In this document: piece by piece, positions 34,297 through 43,135 of the stretch
Position numbering within the stretch: the first letter of the stretch is position 1
Layout of the letters: every line of letters begins with the position of its first letter
Origin: an uncultured Bacteroidales bacterium
GTDB taxonomy: Bacteria; Bacteroidota; Bacteroidia; Bacteroidales; UBA932
NCBI GenBank assembly: GCA_900319485.1
Contig: ONOQ01000018.1
Coordinates: forward strand, 1 to 48,575
Direction: 5' to 3'
DNA length: 48,575 nt
Notes under the pieces: model-generated
Databases searched by the model: none
What the model saw: the letters and a program-made list of their open reading frames with translations, nothing else
Told to the model about the DNA's origin: nothing
Program-made: the position numbers and the translations under genes

Positions 34297-34327
34297 TTTC
34301 CCGTTAAAAAATTTTTTAGTAATTTTG
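34297..34327 (+). promoter_or_regulatory. Promoter of the serine palmitoyltransferase gene
   Basis: TTTC (34297-34300), 19 bases, then TAATTTTG (34320-34327) fits the Bacteroidota promoter with one mismatch in the -33 element. The ATG is 33 bases downstream. Confidence 0.6.
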
Positions 34328-34360
34328 TCCGATAAAAACAAAACCAAAACCTACCAAAAA

Positions 34361-35551
34361 ATGGGACTTTTACACGCCAGACTGGCAAAATATGACCTTC
34401 CCCAGAAGATGATGGAGAAAGGTATCTATCCCTACTTCCGCCAGATAACATCCAAACAGGGAACCGAGGTAACTATGGACGGCCATAAGATTATGATGTT
34501 CGGTTCCAACGCATATACAGGTCTTACAGGAGACGAGCGCGTCATCAACGCCGGCATCGAGGCCCTTAAGAAATACGGTTCCGGCTGCGCCGGCTCCCGT
34601 TTCCTGAACGGCACCCTGGACATCCACGTCCAACTTGAGAAGGAACTCGCAGAGTTTGTGGGCAAGGACGAAGCCCTGGTGTTCTCAACCGGCTTCACCG
34701 TAAACAGCGGCGTCATCCCCCAACTCCTCACCAAGGACGATTTCATCATCTGCGATGACCGTGACCACGCCTCCATAGTGGACGGCCGCCGCCTCTCTTT
34801 TGCAAAGAGCCTCCACTACAAGCACAACGATATGAAGGACCTCGAGAGGTGCCTCAGGCGCTGCCCCAAGCAGGCCGTGAAACTAATCGTGGTGGACGGA
34901 GTGTTCTCAATGGAGGGTGACCTTGCCAAACTCCCGGAGATTGTGGAACTCAAGCACAAGTATGACAATGTTGTCATTATGGTGGACGAGGCCCACGGCA
35001 TTGGCGTCTTTGGAAAACAGGGCCGCGGCGTCTGCAACCATTTCAACCTCACCAAGGAGATAGACCTGATTATGGGCACCTTCTCCAAGAGCCTTGCCGC
35101 CATCGGAGGCTTCATCGCCGCCGACAGCGTCATCATCAACTGGCTCCGTCACAGCGCCCGCACCTATATCTTCCAGGCCAGCGACACCCCCGCCGCAACT
35201 GCATCGGCCCTGGAAGCCCTTCACATCATCCAGAAGGAGCCTGAGCGCATCACCAAACTCTGGGACGTGACAAATTATGCCCTCCGCCGCTTCAAGGAGG
35301 AAGGCTTTGAGATCGGAGAGACCGAAAGCCCCATCATCCCGCTGTATGTGCGTGACCTGGAGAAGACTTTCATCGTTACCAAGCGCGCCTTTGACGAGGG
35401 AGTTTTCATCAACTCCGTGATCCCGCCGGCATGCGCCCCTCAGGACACCCTCATCCGCTTCTCCCTTATGGCCACCCACACCCGTGAGCAGGTTGACAGG
35501 GCAGTTGAAGCGCTTACCAAGGTGTTCAAGGAAGAAGGCATCATAAAGTAG
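34361..35551 (+). CDS. spt: Serine palmitoyltransferase (alpha-oxoamine synthase family)
   Basis: This 396-residue PLP enzyme condenses serine with a fatty acyl-CoA to start sphingolipid synthesis, a hallmark of Bacteroides and relatives. The sequence closely follows the Bacteroides enzyme as I recall it: YDLPQKMMEKGIYPYFRQI, FGSNAYTGLTGDERV, SGCAGSRFLNGTLDIHVQLE, the PLP-stacking CDDRDHASIVDG, VDEAHGIGVFGKQGRG, and the Schiff-base lysine in GTFSKSLAAIGGF. The ATG at 34361 starts the conserved MGLLHARLAKYD; a TTG at 34325 overlaps the -7 box and is rejected. Glycine C-acetyltransferase (KBL) is the alternative, but the match to the sphingolipid enzyme is stronger. Flippase and glycosyltransferase genes follow directly. 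Confidence 0.9.
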   Translation: MGLLHARLAKYDLPQKMMEKGIYPYFRQITSKQGTEVTMDGHKIMMFGSNAYTGLTGDERVINAGIEALKKYGSGCAGSRFLNGTLDIHVQLEKELAEFVGKDEALVFSTGFTVNSGVIPQLLTKDDFIICDDRDHASIVDGRRLSFAKSLHYKHNDMKDLERCLRRCPKQAVKLIVVDGVFSMEGDLAKLPEIVELKHKYDNVVIMVDEAHGIGVFGKQGRGVCNHFNLTKEIDLIMGTFSKSLAAIGGFIAADSVIINWLRHSARTYIFQASDTPAATASALEALHIIQKEPERITKLWDVTNYALRRFKEEGFEIGETESPIIPLYVRDLEKTFIVTKRAFDEGVFINSVIPPACAPQDTLIRFSLMATHTREQVDRAVEALTKVFKEEGIIK

Positions 35552-35626
35552 TAACTGACACAGGATAATATCATATCGGAATCAAGCAGAAGGATCGCAC
35601 GAAATACGGTCCTTCTGTATTTCCGT

Positions 35627-37078
35627 ATGGGGCTGATGATGATCATCGGCCTGTTCACGTACCGCATAATCCTGCGTGCGTTGGGCGTTACGGATTACGG
35701 CGTCTACAGCGCCGTGGGCGGCATTGTGACGATGTCTCTGCTGGTGATGAACACGGTTGCATCGGCCATAAGCAGGTACATCACCGTGGGTCTCGGGAAA
35801 GGAGACCCTGAGCGGCTCAGGACCATCTTCGGCACGTCTCTGGCGGTGATGGGCGGCTTCTGCCTCCTTATCATCCTCCTTACGGAAACCGCCGGCCTGT
35901 GGTACCTCTGTCACAAGATGGTGATCCCGCCGGAGAGGATGGGAGCGGCATCGGCAGTTCTCCATACCTCGCTCATAGTGCTTGTGATAAACCTTATGAG
36001 CATCCCCTTCACGGCCGATATAAACGCTCACGAGCATATGGGCGCATACGCCGTCATAGCCATCCTGGAGGCCGTTCTGAAACTTGGAATAGCCGCTGCG
36101 GTATGGTATTCATCCTCCGATAAACTGGTGGTATACGCATGGCTTCTTGTGGCGGCGGCGCTGCTTTCAAGGGGCGCTTATGCCGCATACGCCCTGAGCC
36201 GTTTCCCGGAGTCCCGCGCTCCCTGGAGGACGGACGGCTCCCTGGTAAAGGAAATGGGCGCATTTGCGGGCTGGAACTTCCTTGGAAGCGGCGCGTATAT
36301 GCTCAATACCCAGGGCATAAACCAACTTATGAACCTGTTTTTCGGCGTTGGGATGAACGCCGCAAGGGGAGTGGCCGATAAAGTGGAGCAGGTTGTCCGC
36401 CAGTTTGCGACAAACATAGCCCTGGCCCTTAACCCCGCCCTTACCAAAGCCTACGTGAGCGGTAACAGGGAATATGCCTTTGAACTTGTGTGCAAGGGCT
36501 CAAAATACTATTTCTGGATACTATGGGTTCTGGCTCTGCCCTTCTTTACGGATGCCGATACAATCCTTTCCCTGTGGCTTGGCTCGGTGCCCCCGGAAGC
36601 GGCCTTTTTCACAAAACTCACGCTTCTATGCTTTGTGATAGACTTCACTCCGGGCACTCTCAACGTCCTGGTGCAGGCCGGCGGCAGGATCCGCCGCTAC
36701 TACATCTGGACAAGCCTTGTGGCATCCCTGGCGTTCCCCATAACCTATGTGGCATACCGCCTTGGCGCCCCAGCCTGGGTGGGATATGCGGCATTTGCCT
36801 TCATCTATATAGTCAAGGCCGTCGTGATGATGCGTGTTGCCCATAAGGAAACGGGCCTTCCGCTTGGAGATTACTGGAAAAAGGGCCTCTGGCCCGCCTT
36901 GGCGCCCGGGCTTATGACTCTCATAGTCATATCTTTCATCCCTGAAGTCCTTCCGGCCGCATGGTGGCGTTTCCTTGTGACAGCAGCCCTTGGCGCCGTC
37001 TCAATGGCCACCGCCATCTGGCAGGTGGGCCTCACGGAAGGGGAGAAGGCCTTTGTTAAAAGTAAGTTAAAGCGATGA
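35627..37078 (+). CDS. Flippase / oligosaccharide-lipid exporter (Wzx-like, MATE fold)
   Basis: This inner-membrane protein of about 483 residues has twelve or more predicted helices, of the polysaccharide-flippase type found beside glycan genes. GLFTYRIILRALGVTDYGVYSAVGG is the conserved opening region, and LNTQGINQLMNLFFGVGMNAARG is another family signature. The first ATG/GTG/TTG is at 35627, but the in-frame DNA before it still encodes family-like residues (SSRRIARNTVLLYFR) back to a CTG at 35555, three bases after the spt stop. The true start is therefore probably upstream and not ATG. It overlaps the next gene by four bases. It likely flips a lipid-linked sugar made by the following transferases. 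Confidence 0.85.
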   Translation: MGLMMIIGLFTYRIILRALGVTDYGVYSAVGGIVTMSLLVMNTVASAISRYITVGLGKGDPERLRTIFGTSLAVMGGFCLLIILLTETAGLWYLCHKMVIPPERMGAASAVLHTSLIVLVINLMSIPFTADINAHEHMGAYAVIAILEAVLKLGIAAAVWYSSSDKLVVYAWLLVAAALLSRGAYAAYALSRFPESRAPWRTDGSLVKEMGAFAGWNFLGSGAYMLNTQGINQLMNLFFGVGMNAARGVADKVEQVVRQFATNIALALNPALTKAYVSGNREYAFELVCKGSKYYFWILWVLALPFFTDADTILSLWLGSVPPEAAFFTKLTLLCFVIDFTPGTLNVLVQAGGRIRRYYIWTSLVASLAFPITYVAYRLGAPAWVGYAAFAFIYIVKAVVMMRVAHKETGLPLGDYWKKGLWPALAPGLMTLIVISFIPEVLPAAWWRFLVTAALGAVSMATAIWQVGLTEGEKAFVKSKLKR

Positions 37079-38034
37079 AAACACAACTTCTCTATATCCT
37101 TGTAAGTTCCGGGGCCGATGTTTACACGGAACAGGCCTTTGTGAGCGCTACATCGGCAAGAAGACGCAATCCGTCGGCAAGAATGCTCCTGCTGACAGAT
37201 TCCGATACCATTGTCCCGCCGTCGCTGGAGAGTCTCTTTGACAAGGTGATAAGGCAGGATTTCCCGGCCGATATCCCCCCGATGAAGCGTTCCCGCCTCC
37301 TTAAAACAGGGATGAGAGGCCTTGTGGAAGGGGATTTCCTGTTCATAGATGCCGATACAATAGTAGCCCGCCCCCTTGACGATATTGATGCTGTGGAGGA
37401 GCCCCTTGCAGCCTGCCTGGACCTTCACAGCCCTTTCCGGGAACATCCTCATTATGAGGCAACCGTCAATATGTGCCGTAAACTGAGATTCGACGCCTCA
37501 AAGGAAAAATGGTACTTCAATTCCGGAGTTATGCTTGTGAAGGATACTCCTGAAAATCACGCGTTTTTCAAGGCGTGGCAGCAGAATTACCTTTCAGGAT
37601 ATGAGGCCGGAATAAAGCCGGACCAGCCTTCCCTTGCAAAGACATCCGCCGCATTTGACCATCCCATAGCGCTCCTTCCCCACCAGTGGAACTGCGAGGT
37701 CCAGAACGGCATTCGCTACCTGAGGGATGCCTATATCGTCCACTATATGGTTACAAATGTGGGGAGCGGCCCGCAGGACGCCCTTTTCCTCCTGAACAAC
37801 AAGAAAAGCCTCCTTGCAGTCCGTGAATCCGGCGGCCTTACGGAAGAGATAGAAGCGGTTTTGGAAAACCCCAATCTTGGATATGCGCCTGTTACACAGG
37901 TGTTTGCAGGAGAAGACCTGTATCTTTTCCGAACCCGCCGATACCGCTGGCTGAGGGCTCATTACAGGCGCGGAAAATCCTCCCTCCTGGAATGGCTCCT
38001 CAAAGTGAAAGATCATCTGCTATGCCGAAAGTAA
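37075..38034 (+). CDS. Glycosyltransferase with DxD motif (GT-A fold, GT8-like)
   Basis: The 319-residue protein looks like a GT-A nucleotide-sugar transferase. It has an N-terminal strand LLYILVSSGADVYTEQAF, LLLTDSDTIVPP, and the metal-binding FIDADTIVARPLDD. EKWYFNSGVMLVKD is a typical acceptor-side segment, and KPDQPSLAKT follows. The family number (GT8-like) is a tentative reading. It has a four-base overlap with the flippase and a 13-base overlap with the next transferase, so the group is one operon. The donor sugar and acceptor are unknown. Confidence 0.78.
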   Translation: MKTQLLYILVSSGADVYTEQAFVSATSARRRNPSARMLLLTDSDTIVPPSLESLFDKVIRQDFPADIPPMKRSRLLKTGMRGLVEGDFLFIDADTIVARPLDDIDAVEEPLAACLDLHSPFREHPHYEATVNMCRKLRFDASKEKWYFNSGVMLVKDTPENHAFFKAWQQNYLSGYEAGIKPDQPSLAKTSAAFDHPIALLPHQWNCEVQNGIRYLRDAYIVHYMVTNVGSGPQDALFLLNNKKSLLAVRESGGLTEEIEAVLENPNLGYAPVTQVFAGEDLYLFRTRRYRWLRAHYRRGKSSLLEWLLKVKDHLLCRK

Positions 38035-38825
38035 GTGTAATAGTCCCTTCCTACAATCTTGGGAAGTACCTTCCTGAAACGCTTGAAAGCGTTATGGCCC
38101 AGACGTTTACGGATTGGGAATGCATTATAGTGGAAAATGGCTCCGGGGACGGTTCCCCTGAGATTGTGAAGTCCTTCTGCGGGAAGGACAGCAGGTTTGT
38201 CCCTCTTTTCCTGCCGGATAACGTAGGCGTTGCCGCCGCCAGGAACAAGGGCCTTGACCTTGCAAAGGGGGAGTACATCCTCTTCCTTGATGCCGATGAC
38301 CTCATCTCCGGGACTTATATGGCTCAGGCTGTATCGGCCCTGGACGCGGATCCATCCATTACGGTAGTCTACGGCAGGGCTCAGCGCTTTGGTTCTGAAA
38401 CTTCCTGGGACCTTCCTTCGTTCTCGATGGACACAATGCTTTCCCGTAATTGCCTTTATATCAGTTGCTTTTTCAGGAAAGCCAATGCAGTTCCCTTTGA
38501 CCCGGAATTCAAGACCGGCTTCGAGGACTGGGATTTCTGGCTTTCCGTCCTTGAGAGGGTGGATAACCCTGTGGTGAAGCAACTGGACAGCGTGTGCTTT
38601 TATTACCGGACACGTCGTTCATCCCGTAACAGGGGAGTGACTGACGAGGCCCTGAGGGACATCCGCCGCCGGCTTTGGGATAAGCACAAGGCCCTTTATG
38701 GCAGGTTTTTCTGCAATCCCCTTGAAACCGTGGAGTACCGCCGTCTTGAGAGTTCCTTCCGCAAGGCCTCCCGCTGGTCCCTTGCCTGGAAACTCCGTTT
38801 ACTGTACAGAAAACTCTTCGTATGA
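38022..38825 (+). CDS. Glycosyltransferase family 2
   Basis: This 267-residue GT2 enzyme starts with the family opener KVSVIVPSYNLGKYLPETLE. SVMAQTFTDWECIIVENGSGD and VGVAAARNKGLDLAKGEYILF follow, and the DxD metal site is in LDADDLISG. The late EDWDFWLSVLERV has the usual ED catalytic pair. The ATG at 38022 places the start at the conserved strand; an earlier ATG at 37992 would add ten residues. It transfers a sugar from a nucleotide donor at the cytoplasmic membrane face. Confidence 0.88.
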   Translation: MPKVSVIVPSYNLGKYLPETLESVMAQTFTDWECIIVENGSGDGSPEIVKSFCGKDSRFVPLFLPDNVGVAAARNKGLDLAKGEYILFLDADDLISGTYMAQAVSALDADPSITVVYGRAQRFGSETSWDLPSFSMDTMLSRNCLYISCFFRKANAVPFDPEFKTGFEDWDFWLSVLERVDNPVVKQLDSVCFYYRTRRSSRNRGVTDEALRDIRRRLWDKHKALYGRFFCNPLETVEYRRLESSFRKASRWSLAWKLRLLYRKLFV

Positions 38826-39613
38826 ACCGCGTACTGGTAATAGTAGTCACCTACAACGGAATGAAGTGGCTGGACCGCTGCCTTGGCTCCGTTGCCGGTG
38901 CCGATGTCTTTGTGGTGGACAATGACTCAACTGACGGCAGTGCTGACTATATCCAGGGGCATTTCCCTCAGGCTATACTGATCCGCAGCGCAGAGAACCT
39001 TGGCTTTTCCAAGGCCAACAACCTTGGCTTTGAATACGCCCTGAAAAAAGGCTATGACTACGTCTACCTTCTGAACCAGGACGCCTGGCTTGAGGCCGGC
39101 GCCCTTGAAACCCTTGTCGCCGCCGCCGATTCCCACCCTGAATACGCCGTCCTCAGCCCCCTTCAGTACCAGGATGGATACAAGGAACTGGATAAATTAT
39201 TCAAAAAAGACAAAACCCCGCCTGCAGCGCACTGGCTGGTGCCCACCGCGGCCATTCGGAAAATCGGCCTGTTCAATGAGGAATTGTTCCCGTTTTACGG
39301 CCAGGATGACGACTGGTGCAACAGGGCCAGGTATCACGGATTCACTGTTGGAGTGGTGCCTGAGGCGCGTGCGGTGCACGACAGGGCGCAGAGAAAGGAG
39401 GCCAAAGAGAAGATAATTGACAGGAATTACAGGATTGGATCACTCGTGAGACTCTGTGACATCAACAGGCCTTTGTGGGAGAGATTCCTGTTTGTCTGTG
39501 TGTTCACAGCGGTAAAAACTGCCAAATATGTCAGTTTCCTGCCACTTAAACACTTCATTTCCATATGCAAGGCCCTGCCAACTGTCAGAAAAGTCAGAAG
39601 GCACGCGATTTGA
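38822..39613 (+). CDS. Glycosyltransferase family 2 (rhamnosyltransferase-like)
   Basis: This 263-residue GT2 enzyme resembles the rhamnosyltransferase-like group: VIVVTYNGMKWLDRCLGSV, VDNDSTDGSADYI, LGFSKANNLGFEYALKKGYDYVYLLNQDA and the QDDDWCNRA acidic site. The rest, up to a hydrophobic C-terminal stretch, is of normal length. It overlaps the preceding gene by four bases. The -33 element of secA lies across its stop codon. The sugar is inferred only loosely. Confidence 0.86.
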   Translation: MNRVLVIVVTYNGMKWLDRCLGSVAGADVFVVDNDSTDGSADYIQGHFPQAILIRSAENLGFSKANNLGFEYALKKGYDYVYLLNQDAWLEAGALETLVAAADSHPEYAVLSPLQYQDGYKELDKLFKKDKTPPAAHWLVPTAAIRKIGLFNEELFPFYGQDDDWCNRARYHGFTVGVVPEARAVHDRAQRKEAKEKIIDRNYRIGSLVRLCDINRPLWERFLFVCVFTAVKTAKYVSFLPLKHFISICKALPTVRKVRRHAI

Positions 39614-39640
39614 TAAATTGCGCCGATGTTCGTATATTTG
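39609..39640 (+). promoter_or_regulatory. Consensus promoter of secA
   Basis: TTTG (39609-39612), 20 bases, then TATATTTG (39633-39640) is a perfect Bacteroidota promoter, 26 bases before the secA ATG. The -33 box overlaps the stop codon of the preceding glycosyltransferase. Confidence 0.8.
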
Positions 39641-39666
39641 TAAGATTTAGTTAATAATGTCATAAT

Positions 39667-42600
39667 ATGGCAGTAGCAGACATACTTAAGAAAATATTTG
39701 GATCCAAGAGCGACCGCGATATGAAGGCCATCAAGCCTTATCTTCAGAAGGTCCTTGCAGCATATCCTGAAATTGACGCATTATCGGCCGATGGCCTTAG
39801 GGAGCGCAGCGCCGCCCTCCGCGCAAAGATCTTCGAGGTTGAAAAGCCCTTCGAGGACCGCATTGCGGAAATAAAGGCACGTATTGAGGAAGACATTCCC
39901 ATTGAGGAAAAGGAAGCGCTTGCAACCGAGTCCGACAAACTTGTGAAGGACGAGGACGAGGCTATCGAGGTCATCCTCAATGAACTCCTTCCGGAGGCCT
40001 TCGCCATTATGAAGTCCACCGCACGCCGTTTTGCCCAGAACGAGACCGTGGTGGTGACGGCTTCGGAGTTTGACAAGAAACTTGCGGCAGAAAGCCGTGA
40101 TTTTGTGGAGATAGACGGTGACAAGGCCATATGGCACAACCACTGGCAGGCCGGCGGTAATGAGATTACCTGGGATATGGTCCACTACGACGTCCAGTTA
40201 ATCGGCGGCATAGTACTCAACGGCGGTGTCAAGACCAACAAGGACCAGAGGGGTATGATTGCGGAAATGGCAACAGGTGAGGGTAAAACCCTTGTAGCAA
40301 CCCTTCCCGTATTCCTCAACGCGCTTGCCGGAAAAGGCGTACACGTGGTTACCGTCAACGACTACCTCTCCAAGCGTGACTCGGAGTGGATGGGCCCCCT
40401 CTATATGTTCCACGGCCTTTCCGTAGACTGCATAGACAAGCATCGGCCCAATTCAGATGCACGCCGCAGGGCCTACGAGTGCGACATAACCTTCGGCACC
40501 AACAACGAGTTCGGCTTCGACTACCTCCGCGACAATATGTGCTCCCGTATGACGGACCTAGTCCAGAGGAAGCACCACTATGCCATCGTGGACGAGGTTG
40601 ACTCCGTTCTCATCGACGACGCCCGTACCCCCCTCATCATCTCCGGTCCTATGGAGAAGGCTTCCGGCGATGAACAGTTCATGGAGTATCGGCCCTATGT
40701 GGAGAGCCTCTACAACAAGCAGAGGGCCCTTGTAAACACCACCCTCAACGAGGCCAAGAAACTCATCGCCGCAGGCAATGAGAAGGACGGCGGCCTGCTT
40801 CTCTACCGCTGCCACAAGGGACTTCCCAAGTATCAGCCCCTCATCAAGTTCCTGTCGGAACCCGGCATGAAGGCCCTGATGCAGAAGACGGAGGCCTACT
40901 ATATGCAGGACAACGAGCGCGAGATGCCAACCGTCACGGATCCCCTCTACTTTGTCATCAATGAGATCCTGAACTCCGTGGATATGACCGATAAGGGCCA
41001 CGACGCCCTTGCCGGAAGCGTTTCAGACCCCAACTTCTTCGTGCTCCCGGATATGGGAAGCGCCATTGCCGATATCACCCACGACACAACGCTCTCTCCC
41101 GCAGAGAAGGCGGAGAAGAAGGATGCCCTGATGGAGGATTTCTCCCTGAAGAGCGAGCGCGTTCACACCGTTATCCAACTCCTGAAGGCCTACGCGATGT
41201 TCACAAAGGACATCGACTACGTGATAGTGGACAACAAGGTGAAGATAGTGGACGAATCCACGGGCCGTATCATGGAAGGCCGCCGTTGGAGTGACGGTCT
41301 CCACCAGGCAGTTGAGGCCAAGGAGAATGTGAAGGTTGAGGCTGCAACCCAAACCTTTGCTACCATCACTCTCCAGAACTACTTCCGTATGTATCACAAG
41401 CTGGCCGGTATGACCGGTACCGCAGAAACGGAAGCAGGTGAGTTCTGGGACATCTACAAACTGGATGTGGTGGTGATCCCCACCAACAGGCCTGTGATAA
41501 GGGACGACCAAAACGATATTATCTACAAGACCAAGAAGGCAAAGTTCAACGCCGTCATAGACAAGGTTGTGGAACTGTCCAATGCCGGACGCCCGGTGCT
41601 GGTAGGTACCACGGACGTTGAAACCTCAGAACTGCTTGCGCGTATGATGAGTATGCGCGGCATAAGGGCCAACGTCCTCAATGCAAAGGAGCACGCCCGT
41701 GAAGCGGAAATCGTTGCCCAGGCAGGTCAGAAGGGGAAGGTTACCATTGCTACCAACATGGCAGGCCGTGGTACGGATATCAAACTCACCCAGGAGGTGA
41801 AGGACGCCGGCGGTCTTGCAATCATCGGCACCACCCGCCACGACTCCCGCCGCGTGGACCGTCAGTTACGTGGCCGCGCCGGCCGTCAGGGAGACCCCGG
41901 TAGTTCCTGCTTCTACATCTCACTGGAAGATGACCTTATGCGTAAGTTCGGCTCCGAACGTATTGCAGGCGTGGTTGATAAACTTGGTATGGCCGATGAC
42001 GAGGCCCTTGTGAGCGGAATGCTCTCCAAGAGCATAGAATCGGCCCAGAGGAGGGTTGAGGAGAACCATTTCGGCTGGCGTAAACGCACCCTGGAATACG
42101 ACGACGTCATGAACTATCAGCGTGAGGCCGTGTACTCCCGCCGCCGTAACGCCCTTTCCGGAGAGCGCATTGAGATTGACGTCCAGAATATGATGGAGGA
42201 CACCGCCAACATCCTTGTCCAGCAGAGTGAGGGCATGAGTTTCCAGGAGTTCGAGGAGTACGTGATTGGAAAACTCTCCATAGACCTTGGTTTTGACGAG
42301 GCTTTCTATGCCGATGCAAAGCCGCAGGAGATTGCAGCAAAACTTGCCCAGCATATGCAGGAGGTGTACGCCCGCCGTATGGACACTATGATCCAGAAGG
42401 TGAATCCTGTCATTAAGACCGTCTTCGAGAAGCAGGGGAGTATGTATGAGAACATCGCCATTCCCATCACCAACGGAAAGAAGCAGCTCAACCTCTCCGT
42501 CAATCTCAAGAAGGCCTATGAGACTGAAAGCCGTGAGATTGCAAAGGCACTCAGCCGCAGCATCATCCTATATTATATAGATGACTACTGGAAGCAGCAC

Positions 42601-42981
42601 CTCCGCGATATGGACGATCTCCGTCAGAGCGTCCAGAACGCCGCCTATGAGCAGAAAGACCCTCTGGTGGTGTTCAAACTGGAGAGTTACAACCTCTTCA
42701 CGGAGATGCTTGAAAAACTCAACGAGGAAGTCCTGACGTTCCTTCTCCGCGCATTCATCCCGCTCAGGGATGCCTCCGATGCCCGTGAGGCGCGCCCGGC
42801 ATCCCAGCCCAACCGCAACCTCCAGCAGATGCACGGCACTGATCCCTCGCAACTCTCCACAAACGGGGAACAGCGCTCCAGGATGCCTGTCCGCGTGGAC
42901 AAGCACGTTGGGAGAAACGACCCCTGCCCCTGCGGCAGCGGCCTCAAATACAAGAACTGTCACGGAAAGGGAATCGTTTGA
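39667..42981 (+). CDS. secA: Preprotein translocase ATPase SecA
   Basis: This 1104-residue motor ATPase drives unfolded proteins through SecYEG. The DEAD-like motor shows Walker A MIAEMATGEGKTLVATLP, Walker B IVDEVDSVLIDDARTP, and VTVNDYLSKRDSEWM. The C-terminal motor half shows IATNMAGRGTDIKL and RQLRGRAGRQGDPGSSCFYISLEDDL. The zinc-binding tail GRNDPCPCGSGLKYKNCHGKG carries three cysteines and a histidine. It is longer than the 901-residue E. coli protein because of an insertion around residues 330-500, which is usual in Bacteroidota. The gene is monocistronic, with a strong promoter and a terminator that overlaps its stop codon. Confidence 0.97.
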   Translation: MAVADILKKIFGSKSDRDMKAIKPYLQKVLAAYPEIDALSADGLRERSAALRAKIFEVEKPFEDRIAEIKARIEEDIPIEEKEALATESDKLVKDEDEAIEVILNELLPEAFAIMKSTARRFAQNETVVVTASEFDKKLAAESRDFVEIDGDKAIWHNHWQAGGNEITWDMVHYDVQLIGGIVLNGGVKTNKDQRGMIAEMATGEGKTLVATLPVFLNALAGKGVHVVTVNDYLSKRDSEWMGPLYMFHGLSVDCIDKHRPNSDARRRAYECDITFGTNNEFGFDYLRDNMCSRMTDLVQRKHHYAIVDEVDSVLIDDARTPLIISGPMEKASGDEQFMEYRPYVESLYNKQRALVNTTLNEAKKLIAAGNEKDGGLLLYRCHKGLPKYQPLIKFLSEPGMKALMQKTEAYYMQDNEREMPTVTDPLYFVINEILNSVDMTDKGHDALAGSVSDPNFFVLPDMGSAIADITHDTTLSPAEKAEKKDALMEDFSLKSERVHTVIQLLKAYAMFTKDIDYVIVDNKVKIVDESTGRIMEGRRWSDGLHQAVEAKENVKVEAATQTFATITLQNYFRMYHKLAGMTGTAETEAGEFWDIYKLDVVVIPTNRPVIRDDQNDIIYKTKKAKFNAVIDKVVELSNAGRPVLVGTTDVETSELLARMMSMRGIRANVLNAKEHAREAEIVAQAGQKGKVTIATNMAGRGTDIKLTQEVKDAGGLAIIGTTRHDSRRVDRQLRGRAGRQGDPGSSCFYISLEDDLMRKFGSERIAGVVDKLGMADDEALVSGMLSKSIESAQRRVEENHFGWRKRTLEYDDVMNYQREAVYSRRRNALSGERIEIDVQNMMEDTANILVQQSEGMSFQEFEEYVIGKLSIDLGFDEAFYADAKPQEIAAKLAQHMQEVYARRMDTMIQKVNPVIKTVFEKQGSMYENIAIPITNGKKQLNLSVNLKKAYETESREIAKALSRSIILYYIDDYWKQHLRDMDDLRQSVQNAAYEQKDPLVVFKLESYNLFTEMLEKLNEEVLTFLLRAFIPLRDASDAREARPASQPNRNLQQMHGTDPSQLSTNGEQRSRMPVRVDKHVGRNDPCPCGSGLKYKNCHGKGIV

Positions 42982-42994
42982 TTCCCTTTTTTTT
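42966..42994 (+). terminator. secA terminator overlapping the stop codon
   Basis: AAAGGGAATC (42966-42975) pairs perfectly with GATTCCCTTT (42980-42989) around a GTTT loop, and a run of eight T follows. The stop codon TGA (42979-42981) lies within the hairpin, so a terminating ribosome may affect its folding. Confidence 0.85.
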
Positions 42995-43047
42995 GGCCTG
43001 TTGATAAGTTGTGTTGATAACTTTTTTTAGGAAATTGACCGGGGGTA

Positions 43048-43079
43048 GTTGTTTTAAAAATTTTTAATATCTATCTTTG
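43048..43079 (+). promoter_or_regulatory. Promoter of the nucleobase transport genes
   Basis: GTTG (43048-43051), 20 bases, then TATCTTTG (43072-43079) forms a good Bacteroidota promoter. The ATG of uraA is 56 bases after the box. Confidence 0.7.
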
Positions 43080-43086
43080 TCCGGTC

Positions 43087-43131
43087 ATAATAGGCCTGAG
43101 GGGTAAGGAAATCATTACACAAACCTATTAT
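43087..43131 (+). promoter_or_regulatory. Structured 5' leader of uraA
   Basis: ATAATAGG (43087-43094) and CCTATTAT (43124-43131) form a perfect eight-base stem enclosing 29 bases rich in purines. The stem closes just before the start codon at 43136, so it could hide the translation start. No known riboswitch was recognised. Confidence 0.45.
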
Positions 43132-43135
43132 ATTT

